Shown here piece by piece: positions 1 to 5,878 of a stretch of DNA of 13,849 nt. The position numbers and the translations under genes were made by a program. This DNA comes from Muribaculaceae bacterium. Lineage in GTDB: Bacteria > Bacteroidota > Bacteroidia > Bacteroidales > Muribaculaceae. Within the stretch, counting starts at the first letter, position 1; each line of letters begins with the position of its first letter. The stretch lies in assembly GCA_009775265.1 (NCBI GenBank), contig VSPG01000049.1, forward strand, positions 1 to 13,849, given 5' to 3'. The notes under the pieces are model-generated. The model made no database searches. It had not been told where the DNA came from and saw nothing but the letters and a program-made list of their open reading frames with translations.

Positions 1-2
1 CC

Positions 3-857
3 CTGCAGGCCGCGCCCGATTCGGTGCTTGCGATGCCCCGAGAGGCCGTCCCGTGCCCGTTCGACACATCCATAGACCACGCGCTCGCGGCAGCCGTCAG
101 CAGCGAACCCATCGACCTGTCGCTGTTCCGGCGCATCGTGCAGGAAGCCTCCGCGCCGCCCGCGTGGACAGAAGGCCACACCCCCGGCCCGCGCATCGTC
201 CATCCCGCAGGACACTCCGTCCTGCTCGGCGCGCTCGCACTCATGTTCGTGGCCTGCATGCTCGCCTTCAGCCGCTACAGCCGAGCCTTCACAGCCGGCA
301 TACACGACCTGTGGAGCGTGCGCAACCGCGAAAACGCCTTCGACGAGACAGGAGCCGGACGCCGCCGCGTGCAAGTGCTGCTCGCCGTCCAGTTCTCGGC
401 CTACTGCGGCGTGCTCCTCTACGCATTCCTCTGTCCAGGAGCCCTCTCAGACCCCCGCCGGGCACTCATGAGCATACTCGCCCTGATGCTGCTCGCCGCC
501 GGCTACTACCTGTTCCAGCTCTGCGCCTACGCCATCGTAGGCTACGTATTCGACCCCGACCCAGCCCGCGCCCGACAGTGGGTCGACGGATTCTGCGCCT
601 CGCAGGGACTGGCCGGGATAGCCCTCGCACTCCCCACCCTCGGCCTCGTATTCTATCCCGACGCCGCCACAGCCATGCTCATCATAGCCGCATCCATCTA
701 TATCGCGGCACGATTGATATTTATAGGAAAGGGTTTTAGAATTTTTTACACCGGATTTCCGTCATTAGTCTATTTTATTTTGTACCTTTGCACCCTTGAA
801 ATAGTACCCGCATTATGTGTCTGCGGGGCAGCCGGCATGATAGTCGGCGGGACATAG
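3..857 (+). CDS. DUF4271 integral membrane protein (5' end outside window)
   Basis: The reading frame is open to the left edge, so the true start probably lies outside the window; the first in-window start candidates are GTG at 24 and ATG at 33. The soluble N-terminal part is followed by several hydrophobic segments, including one near 'LGALALMFVACMLAF', one near 'VQFSAYCGVLLYAFL', one near 'LMLLAAGYYLFQLCAYAI' and a long hydrophobic C-terminal half. The tail 'GFRIFYTGFPSLVYF' followed by 'ILYLCTLEIVP' is the hallmark of the Bacteroidetes DUF4271 family, polytopic membrane proteins of unknown function that usually sit just upstream of hemD, as here. The last 50 codons turn abruptly AT-rich and use TTA and ATA codons that are rare earlier in the gene; this stretch also carries a promoter box for hemD at 783-790. 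Family assignment is fairly sure; function is unknown. Confidence 0.85.
   Translation: MQAAPDSVLAMPREAVPCPFDTSIDHALAAAVSSEPIDLSLFRRIVQEASAPPAWTEGHTPGPRIVHPAGHSVLLGALALMFVACMLAFSRYSRAFTAGIHDLWSVRNRENAFDETGAGRRRVQVLLAVQFSAYCGVLLYAFLCPGALSDPRRALMSILALMLLAAGYYLFQLCAYAIVGYVFDPDPARARQWVDGFCASQGLAGIALALPTLGLVFYPDAATAMLIIAASIYIAARLIFIGKGFRIFYTGFPSLVYFILYLCTLEIVPALCVCGAAGMIVGGT
783..790 (+). promoter_or_regulatory. Bacteroidetes -7 box for hemD, inside DUF4271
   Basis: TACCTTTG is a perfect match to the Bacteroidetes primary-sigma -7 consensus TAnnTTTG and is followed by CA. It lies in the locally AT-rich end of the DUF4271 gene, where it also encodes Tyr-Leu and the first base of Cys in the conserved YLCTLE motif. 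Transcription from it would begin around 795-800 and give hemD a leader of about 90 nt. No clear -33 TTTG element was found at the usual distance. Confidence 0.55.
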
Positions 858-889
858 TCTCATTTTGAACAAAATAACGCATTAATATA

Positions 890-1660
890 GTGATTATCAA
901 TAAGATTTTAGTTTCTCAGCCAAAGCCTGAATCCGAAAAATCACCCTATTTTGAGATTGCGGAAAAATATGGCGTGGACATTGTGTTCCGTCCGTTCATA
1001 AAAGTCGAAGGCCTTTCGGCCAAGGAATTTCGTACGCAGAAAATAAACATAGCCGATTTCACAGCCATAATATTCACAGCAAAGACAGCCGTCGACAATT
1101 TCTTCCGCCTCGCCGAAGAAACGCGAGTCAGCATACCCGACACACAGAAATATTTCTGCTCCTCGGAAAGCATCGCCAACTATCTCCAGAAATACATAAT
1201 CTACCGCAAGCGCAAGATTTTCGCCTCCAAGACAGGGCGCCTCGCCGACATAGTGCCCTCCATGGTAAAGCACAAAAACGAGCGCTACCTCTTTGCCGTA
1301 AGCGACGTATACAACGGAAAAGACTCCAAACTGCTCACCGACAGCAAAGTCAACTTCACGCCCGCCGTCATGTACCGCACCGTGAGCAACGACTTCGCCC
1401 CCGACGAGCCGTTCGACTACGACATGCTCGTGTTCTTCAGCCCGCAGGGCATACAGTCGCTGCTAAAAAACTTCCCCGACTTCAAGCAGGACACCGTGAA
1501 GATAGCCACCTTCGGCGCAGCCACCACAAAAGCAGCCGAAGACGCCGGCCTGACACCCGACATAGCGGCACCCTCGCCCGAAGCGCCGTCCATGACACAG
1601 GCGCTCGACAACTTCCTTGCCAGGGAAATGCCCCCGGCCGCCGAAAGCGAGCAGGAATAA
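890..1660 (+). CDS. hemD: uroporphyrinogen-III synthase (HemD-like)
   Basis: A 256-residue protein with the two-lobed HemD (U3S) organisation. The family enzyme cyclises hydroxymethylbilane to uroporphyrinogen III, the branch point to heme, siroheme and corrinoids, in the cytoplasm. The N-terminal 'KILVSQPKPESEKSPYFE' and the C-terminal pair 'FFSPQGIQSLL' (about 180-190) and 'FGAATTKAAEDAGL' (about 207-220) are typical of the Bacteroidales group. The start is GTG at 890, chosen because it places the conserved KILVSQ at the N-terminus and no better upstream start exists. The gene begins 32 bases after DUF4271 and its TAA overlaps the rnpA ATG by one base. Early codons are AT-rich, later ones strongly GC-rich. 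Many Bacteroidales lack a complete heme pathway, so the physiological product could be siroheme or a corrinoid precursor, or the role may have shifted. Confidence 0.85.
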   Translation: MIINKILVSQPKPESEKSPYFEIAEKYGVDIVFRPFIKVEGLSAKEFRTQKINIADFTAIIFTAKTAVDNFFRLAEETRVSIPDTQKYFCSSESIANYLQKYIIYRKRKIFASKTGRLADIVPSMVKHKNERYLFAVSDVYNGKDSKLLTDSKVNFTPAVMYRTVSNDFAPDEPFDYDMLVFFSPQGIQSLLKNFPDFKQDTVKIATFGAATTKAAEDAGLTPDIAAPSPEAPSMTQALDNFLAREMPPAAESEQE

Positions 1661-2052
1661 TGGACCGGAACTTCAGACTCTACAAAAAACAGCGCCTCTG
1701 TTCGCCCACAGCGATCGAGGCGCTTTTTGCCCATAGCCCCGAAAGCCGCGGAGCCCTGTGCTACCCCCTGCGCGCCGTGTGGCGTCCCGACCCCTCACGG
1801 CGCAGCGACGCCCCCCTCGCATTCGTCATCGTAGTGCCCAAACGCCGCCTGCGCCACGCAGTCGACCGCGTGCTCATGCGACGCCGCATCCGCGAGGCAT
1901 TCCGCCTGCGACACGCCGAATTCGCCATGCCCGAAGGCACACGCACCGACATAGCATTCGTCTACGTAGCCTCCACCACAGAGCCCTACGAAGCCGTCGA
2001 CCGCGCCATGCAGCGCCTGCTCGCAAAAGCAGCCGAAAACACCCCTTCCTGA
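1660..2052 (+). CDS. rnpA: ribonuclease P protein component
   Basis: A 130-residue basic protein, the protein subunit of RNase P, which helps the catalytic RNA bind and cleave the 5' leader from pre-tRNAs. The N-terminal 'NFRLYKKQRLCSPTAIEALF' is the usual opening segment; 'AFVIVVPKRRLRHAVDR' (54-70) followed by 'RRRIREAFRL' (74-83) is the RNA-binding core. One oddity is that the RNR motif, normally Arg-Asn/His at the start of the signature helix, reads R70-V71-L72-M73-R74, so the conserved Asn is replaced by Val. The start is the ATG sharing its A with the hemD stop (TAATG), which implies translational coupling. The C-terminus is longer than in short RnpA proteins. Position between hemD and yidD is the normal Bacteroidetes arrangement. 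Confidence 0.92.
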   Translation: MDRNFRLYKKQRLCSPTAIEALFAHSPESRGALCYPLRAVWRPDPSRRSDAPLAFVIVVPKRRLRHAVDRVLMRRRIREAFRLRHAEFAMPEGTRTDIAFVYVASTTEPYEAVDRAMQRLLAKAAENTPS

Positions 2053-2072
2053 ACCGCACACATCCCCAGCGC

Positions 2073-2312
2073 ATGCCACCCACCTCCCTCCTCGACAAAG
2101 CCGCCGCACGCCTGCTCAGCATGCCCGTACTCCTCTACCGCGCGGCCATATCGCCCCTGCTGCCTCCCTCCTGCCGCTTCACACCCACATGCAGCGCCTA
2201 CGCCCTCGAGGCACTCAGGCGCCACGGAGCGCTCAAAGGCACATGGCTCACACTCAAACGGCTCGCACGCTGCCATCCATGGGGCGGAAGCGGCTACGAC
2301 CCCGTGCCCTGA
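2073..2312 (+). CDS. yidD: YidD membrane protein insertion efficiency factor
   Basis: A 79-residue protein of the YidD (UPF0161, Haemolytic) family, a membrane-associated helper of YidC-dependent protein insertion. The family core is complete: 'CRFTPTCSAYALEAL' (34-48) and the end 'CHPWGGSGYDPVP' (67-79), with Cys34, Cys40 and Cys67. An N-terminal amphipathic stretch, 'LLSMPVLLYRAAISPLL', fits the membrane-binding helix. The frame is open far upstream, but ATG at 2073 gives the normal family length and begins 20 bases after the rnpA stop; the upstream part of the frame overlaps rnpA and is only a shadow of it. The rnpA-yidD pairing is widespread in bacteria. The DNA here is extremely C-rich and G-poor on the coding strand. 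Confidence 0.93.
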   Translation: MPPTSLLDKAAARLLSMPVLLYRAAISPLLPPSCRFTPTCSAYALEALRRHGALKGTWLTLKRLARCHPWGGSGYDPVP

Positions 2313-2313
2313 C

Positions 2314-2904
2314 ATGACAATACGCGACGTCCACACACACAACCTCCATGCAGGCCCGGGCGCCATCATCAACATCGAGCCCGACACACCCCTGCCGCCC
2401 CAAGGCACATTCAGCACCGGAGTCCATCCCTGGCGCAGCTCCGAAGCCGGCACACTGTGGCCGCTCGTGGAAAAAACCGCCGCCGACCCGCGCATAGCAG
2501 CCATCGGCGAATGCGGCCTCGACCGGCTCAGAGGCGCCCCACTCCCCCGCCAGGCAGAACTGCTGCGCCTGCACGCCCTGCTGGCCGAACGCCTCCGCAA
2601 GCCCCTCATAGTGCACTGCGTGCGCGCATGGGCCGAACTGCTCGCCGCCCACCGCGCCATCCGCCCCGCACAGCCATGGATAATCCACGGATTCCGCGGC
2701 GCCCCCGCCCTCGCCCGCCGGCTCCTCGACGCAGGCATGCACATATCGCTCGGAGAGCGCTTCAACCCCCTCACGGCAGCCGTCATACCCGACAGCCGCC
2801 TCCATGTCGAGACCGACTGCTCCAGCCTCCCCATCGCCCGGATAGCCGCCGCCGTAGAGCACGCGCGGCTCCACCCAGCCGACACCAATCACTCACATCA
2901 ATAA
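2314..2904 (+). CDS. TatD-family metal-dependent hydrolase, short form
   Basis: A 196-residue protein with the metal ligands of the TatD amidohydrolase fold, which in characterised members is a divalent-metal DNase or phosphoesterase. Visible motifs are H7-T-H9 after the first strand, 'GVHPW' (36-40), 'IGECGLD' (64-70, Glu66), 'PLIVHCVRA' (97-105, His101), 'WIIHGFRG' (122-129, His125) and 'VETDCS' (165-170, Asp168). All expected ligands are present although the protein is well under the roughly 260 residues of E. coli TatD; loops between strands are shortened, as in a compact Bacteroidales subgroup. ATG at 2314 lies one base after the yidD stop. The cytoplasmic substrate is unknown. The name TatD is historical and implies no role in Tat export. 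Confidence 0.85.
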   Translation: MTIRDVHTHNLHAGPGAIINIEPDTPLPPQGTFSTGVHPWRSSEAGTLWPLVEKTAADPRIAAIGECGLDRLRGAPLPRQAELLRLHALLAERLRKPLIVHCVRAWAELLAAHRAIRPAQPWIIHGFRGAPALARRLLDAGMHISLGERFNPLTAAVIPDSRLHVETDCSSLPIARIAAAVEHARLHPADTNHSHQ

Positions 2905-2913
2905 AATCCTTCC

Positions 2914-4152
2914 ATGATTCTCAATCTCATCGCATTCACCTCAGTGCTCCACGACGGCAGCATGGTGCGCAGCTCCCACGAAGCCCTCATCAACGAACTC
3001 GAGAAGTGCTTCGAGAAAGTCAACATCCTCACCGTCGAAGAAGCCGCAGCCCTGCCCGACGACACCTTCCGCGCCCTTTTCATAGCCACAGGAGGCGTCG
3101 AATGCCAGGTAAAAGACGCCTTCGACACACTCCCCGATCCCGCACTGCTCGTAGCCGACGGCACACACAACTCGCTCGCAGCAGCCCTCGAGATAGCCAC
3201 ATTCCTGCGCGCACGCGGCCTCGGCAGCGAAGTAGTGCACGGCACCGTAAGCCAGATAGCCGAACGCCTCGTGCAGCTCAGCCGCCTCCACGACGTACGC
3301 TCCAAACTCACAGGCCGCCGCATAGGCGTCGTAGGCACACCCTCCGACTGGCTCATATCCTCCGGCGTCAACCCCGAAGCAGCCAAAGAACGCTGGGGCC
3401 TCGAACTCGTACACCTCCCCCTCGAACGCGTCTACGAATACTACGACGCCATACCCGACGGCGACGTGGCCGAAGCATGCGCCGCACTCTCCGCACGCGC
3501 AAAAGGATGCGTAGAACCCGACGCAAAAGACCTCACCAAGGCAATGCGACTCGCCGTAGCCCTAAAGCGCCTCGCCGCCGAAGAAAACCTCTCGGCCCTC
3601 ACCCTCGCATGCTTCCGGCTGCTCGAGCGCACAGGCACCACAGGCTGCCTCGCCCTCTCGCTGCTCAACGACGAAGGCATCATGGCCGGATGCGAAGGCG
3701 ACCTGCAGACACTTTTCACCATGATGCTCGTGCAGGCGGCCACCGGCAAGGCATCATTCATGGCCAACCCCTCCAAAATCGACACATACAGCAACGAAGT
3801 CGTCATGGCACACTGCACCATAGGCCTCGGACAGACACAGGGATTCATACTGCGCAACCACTTCGAATCGCTCAGCGGAGTCGCCATCCAGGGCATGCTG
3901 CCGCAAGGAAAAGTGACAGTGGTGAAATGCGGCGGTCCCGAACTCGACAGCTACTTCGTCACATCCGCCTACCTCCAGGAAAACCTCAACCACCACAACA
4001 TGTGCCGCACACAGGTGCGCCTCCACTTCAACCAGCCCGCAAGCTACTTCCTGCGCCACAGCCTCGGCAACCACCACGTGCTACTCATCGGCGACCAGGC
4101 CGACCTGCTCAACGACCTCCTCACAGCCGCCGGCTGCACACGCGTAAAATAG
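2914..4152 (+). CDS. L-fucose/L-arabinose isomerase-fold protein
   Basis: A 412-residue protein resembling the FucI/AraA sugar isomerase superfamily but shorter than E. coli FucI (591 residues). The N-terminal half has alternating strand/helix segments, with 'FIATGGVE' (56-63), 'VADGTHNSLAAALE' (80-93) and 'RRIGVVGTPSDWLISSGV' (135-152). The C-terminal half carries 'LALSLLNDEGIMAGCEGD' (246-263), then 'MAHCTIG' (298-304) and 'GNHHVL' (385-390). By family analogy Glu261, Asp290 and a His near 300 or 387 are candidate metal or catalytic residues, but I cannot align them with certainty. There is no sugar transporter, kinase or regulator nearby; the gene follows the TatD-like gene by 9 bases as the end of the rnpA operon. 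A fold-level name is safe; sugar-isomerase activity is not established. Confidence 0.75.
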   Translation: MILNLIAFTSVLHDGSMVRSSHEALINELEKCFEKVNILTVEEAAALPDDTFRALFIATGGVECQVKDAFDTLPDPALLVADGTHNSLAAALEIATFLRARGLGSEVVHGTVSQIAERLVQLSRLHDVRSKLTGRRIGVVGTPSDWLISSGVNPEAAKERWGLELVHLPLERVYEYYDAIPDGDVAEACAALSARAKGCVEPDAKDLTKAMRLAVALKRLAAEENLSALTLACFRLLERTGTTGCLALSLLNDEGIMAGCEGDLQTLFTMMLVQAATGKASFMANPSKIDTYSNEVVMAHCTIGLGQTQGFILRNHFESLSGVAIQGMLPQGKVTVVKCGGPELDSYFVTSAYLQENLNHHNMCRTQVRLHFNQPASYFLRHSLGNHHVLLIGDQADLLNDLLTAAGCTRVK

Positions 4153-4175
4153 AAAGACACATAACGCCATTTAAA

Positions 4176-4220
4176 ATATGCCCGGGCAATGGCCGCATCG
4201 CGGTCACAGCCCGGGCATAT
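4176..4220 (+). repeat. Nested GC palindrome, copy A (between convergent genes)
   Basis: A perfect 12-bp outer stem, ATATGCCCGGGC (4176-4187) with its complement (4209-4220), encloses a 3+3 internal loop (AAT/ACA) and an inner stem GGCCGC/GCGGTC with an ATC loop. The inner stem pairs fully only as plus-strand RNA, using one G-U wobble. It lies between the converging ends of the isomerase-like gene (4152) and the O-methyltransferase (4253), the position of a bidirectional terminator, but no strong U-tract follows. Copies B (5786-5824) and C (13771-13812, inverted) share the same plan. Confidence 0.8.
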
Positions 4221-4252
4221 TAACGTATAGCAGTTCCGCGCAAAAGAGGCCG

Positions 4253-4888
4253 CTACAGAACGCGTATAAGCGTCAGGCCGTCGCGCACAGGCAGTATTAC
4301 CTTCCTCACACGCGTGTCGGCCGCCACGCGGTCGTTGAATTCGAGCAGAGCGCGGGTCTGCGGGTCGCGTGCGGCGTCGGGGTGCAATATTTTTCCGCTC
4401 CACAGAGTATTGTCGGCAAGGATAAGGCCGCCGGGACGCATGCGCGGCAGCAGAAGGTCGTAATACTCGCAATAGTGGCGTTTGTTGGCATCGATAAACG
4501 CCATGTCCCACGGCGCCGGAAGCGTGGGGATAATGTCCATGGCATCGCCGATGTGCAGCCTCACAGACGCCCCGGGATGCGGCGCCGCAAACAGCTCGCT
4601 CAGCTCCGGCTCCATCTCGTCGTCGATTTCTACAGTGTGCACCTCGGCGTCCTCCGGAAGATTTTCCGCAAGACACAGCGCCGAATAGCCCGTGAACGTG
4701 CCCAGCTCTATCACACGCCTCGGCTGCGCTATCGCGGCAAGCATGGCCAGCAGGCGCCCCTGCGTGTGGCCCGAGCACATGCGCGGATACACATGGCGCA
4801 GATGCGTGCGGCGCCACAGAGAGTGCAGCGCGGAAGGTTCGGCGTCGATGTGCGCCGCTATGTAATCGTCAAGAAGGTCGTCGGTCAT
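4253..4888 (-). CDS. SAM-dependent O-methyltransferase (Methyltransf_3 type)
   Basis: A 211-residue class I methyltransferase of the caffeoyl-CoA/catechol O-methyltransferase-like family, which transfers a methyl group from S-adenosylmethionine to a hydroxyl in the cytoplasm. The SAM-binding motif I is 'VIELGTFTGYSALCLAENL'; the acidic end of strand 2 is 'VHTVEIDDE'; 'LHIGDAMDIIPTL' and 'WDMAFIDANKRHYCEYYD' carry the Asp residues that bind the cofactor and metal; 'GGLILADNTLWSG' follows. The start is ATG at 4888: a TTG three codons upstream would extend the frame, but it lies within the candidate promoter box at 4895-4902. The gene stands alone on its strand, divergent from the GT2 gene and convergent with the isomerase-like gene. 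The methyl acceptor is unknown. Confidence 0.9.
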   Translation of the reverse strand: MTDDLLDDYIAAHIDAEPSALHSLWRRTHLRHVYPRMCSGHTQGRLLAMLAAIAQPRRVIELGTFTGYSALCLAENLPEDAEVHTVEIDDEMEPELSELFAAPHPGASVRLHIGDAMDIIPTLPAPWDMAFIDANKRHYCEYYDLLLPRMRPGGLILADNTLWSGKILHPDAARDPQTRALLEFNDRVAADTRVRKVILPVRDGLTLIRVL

Positions 4889-4894
4889 AATCTG

Positions 4895-4902
4895 CAAAGA
4901 TA
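4895..4902 (-). promoter_or_regulatory. -7 box of the O-methyltransferase gene
   Basis: On the minus strand the sequence reads TATCTTTG, a match to TAnnTTTG, followed by only six bases (CAGATT) before the ATG at 4888. With the usual spacing transcription would begin at or within a few bases of the start codon, so the mRNA may be leaderless or nearly so. No convincing -33 element was seen. Confidence 0.55.
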
Positions 4903-4947
4903 ATTCATTTTTAGGCTGCCGCGACGCAGTTTCTTGAAAATTTGAGT

Positions 4948-4955
4948 TAATTTTG
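4948..4955 (+). promoter_or_regulatory. -7 box of the GT2 gene
   Basis: TAATTTTG matches TAnnTTTG and is followed by CA, as at the hemD box. It lies 28 bases before the ATG at 4984, giving an expected leader of roughly 20-25 nt. TTG and TTTG triplets at 4934-4944 are too close to serve as a normally spaced -33 element. With the minus-strand box at 4895-4902 it forms a divergent promoter pair in the 95-bp gap. Confidence 0.55.
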
Positions 4956-4983
4956 CAGCATTATATCACATAACCCTATACAG

Positions 4984-5763
4984 ATGATGAGCAACGCTCC
5001 CGAACGCCGCGACTGCGTGGTGATAATCCCGATGTACAACGAGCGCGAAAACGCAGCCGCAGTCATAGATGCGGTCCTTGCCCTGGAACACGGCTTCGAC
5101 GTGCTCGTAATCGACGATAATTCGCCCGACGGGACCGCCGACATCGTAAAGGCCAAAATGGCCGAACACCCAGGGCGCGTGCTGCTCACGGAGCGCACAG
5201 GCAAGCTCGGCCTGGGCACGGCCTACATAGAAGGCTTCCGCCGCGCGCTTGCCGAAGGCTACGGTTACGTGTTCGAAATGGACGCCGACTTCAGCCACAA
5301 TCCCGCCGACCTCGAGCGCCTGCGCCGTGCCTGCGCCGAAGAAGGCGCCGACGTGGCCGTAGGCTCGCGATACCTCACGGGAGTCAACGTCGTGAACTGG
5401 CCCATGGGGCGCGTGCTCATGTCGTACTACGCCTCCAAATACGTGCGCATCGTCACAGGCCTGCCCGTGCACGACACCACCGCCGGATTCGTGTGCTACC
5501 GGCGCCGCGTGCTTGAAGCGTTCGACCTCGACGCCATACGCTTCAAAGGCTACGCATTCCAGATAGAAATGAAATTCACCGCCCACAAGATGGGATTCCG
5601 CGTGGTAGAAGTGCCCATCGTGTTCGTAAACCGTGTGCTCGGCACATCGAAAATGAATTCCTCCATATTCGGCGAAGCCGTCTTCGGCGTGATAAGGCTG
5701 AAACTCAACAGCATCTTCCACAAATACCCGCGACGCGGCAGCGGGATATTACATAAAAAATAG
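4984..5763 (+). CDS. polyprenyl-phosphate mannosyltransferase-like GT2
   Basis: A 259-residue family 2 glycosyltransferase of the dolichol-phosphate mannose synthase (DPM1-like) type, which transfers a sugar, in studied members mannose from GDP-mannose, to a polyprenyl phosphate at the inner membrane. Motifs in order: 'VVIIPMYNERENAAAVIDA' (12-30), 'VLVIDDNSPDGTADIV' (40-55), 'GKLGLGTAYIEGF' (73-85), the metal-binding 'EMDADFSHNP' (98-107, DAD at 100-102), 'VAVGSRY' (124-130), 'HDTTAGFVCYRR' (163-174) and 'NRVLGTSKMN' (216-225). There is no C-terminal membrane domain, so it resembles the single-domain soluble or peripheral class. Two adjacent ATGs (4984 and 4987) are both possible starts. The product could feed protein O-glycosylation or a surface glycan; no partner gene is nearby. 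Confidence 0.9.
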   Translation: MMSNAPERRDCVVIIPMYNERENAAAVIDAVLALEHGFDVLVIDDNSPDGTADIVKAKMAEHPGRVLLTERTGKLGLGTAYIEGFRRALAEGYGYVFEMDADFSHNPADLERLRRACAEEGADVAVGSRYLTGVNVVNWPMGRVLMSYYASKYVRIVTGLPVHDTTAGFVCYRRRVLEAFDLDAIRFKGYAFQIEMKFTAHKMGFRVVEVPIVFVNRVLGTSKMNSSIFGEAVFGVIRLKLNSIFHKYPRRGSGILHKK

Positions 5764-5775
5764 GCGCGTAGCGCC
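5763..5775 (+). repeat. GTA-loop mini-hairpin
   Basis: GGCGC-GTA-GCGCC forms a 5-bp GC stem with a GTA loop and starts on the last base of the GT2 stop codon. The same architecture, with GCCGC stems, recurs at 13734-13746 and 13826-13838. Confidence 0.6.
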
Positions 5776-5785
5776 GCAAATGTCA

Positions 5786-5824
5786 GCCCCGGGTAACGGC
5801 CGCGTAGCAGTCACAGCCCGGGGT
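5786..5824 (+). repeat. Nested GC palindrome, copy B (between convergent genes)
   Basis: This has the same plan as copy A and the same orientation. The outer stem is CCCCGGG (5787-5793) with CCCGGGG (5817-5823), plus a flanking G-T pair; the inner stem is GGCCGC/GCAGTC around a GTA loop, with one C-A mismatch and one G-U pair. It begins 23 bases after the GT2 stop and ends 55 bases before the stop of the minus-strand gene at 5879, so it again sits between converging transcripts. No U-tract follows on either strand. Confidence 0.8.
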
Positions 5825-5878
5825 AATCAATGCATAAACAAGGGATAGAGCTGCGGATCTCGTCGGCGCCGGGCACCA

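Noticed and set aside
1758..2072. N-terminal extension of YidD overlapping rnpA
   Set aside because: The frame is open, but the extension is Arg/Pro/His-rich and unlike YidD; ATG at 2073 gives the normal family length.
4176..4220. Palindrome copies read as CRISPR repeats
   Set aside because: The three copies are isolated, differ in sequence, are in mixed orientation and have no spacers or cas genes near them.
2457..4223. A 588-codon plus-strand frame overlapping tatD and the isomerase-like gene
   Set aside because: Its translation is an Arg/Pro/His-rich low-complexity sequence typical of a shifted GC-rich frame, while the overlapping frames encode recognisable families.
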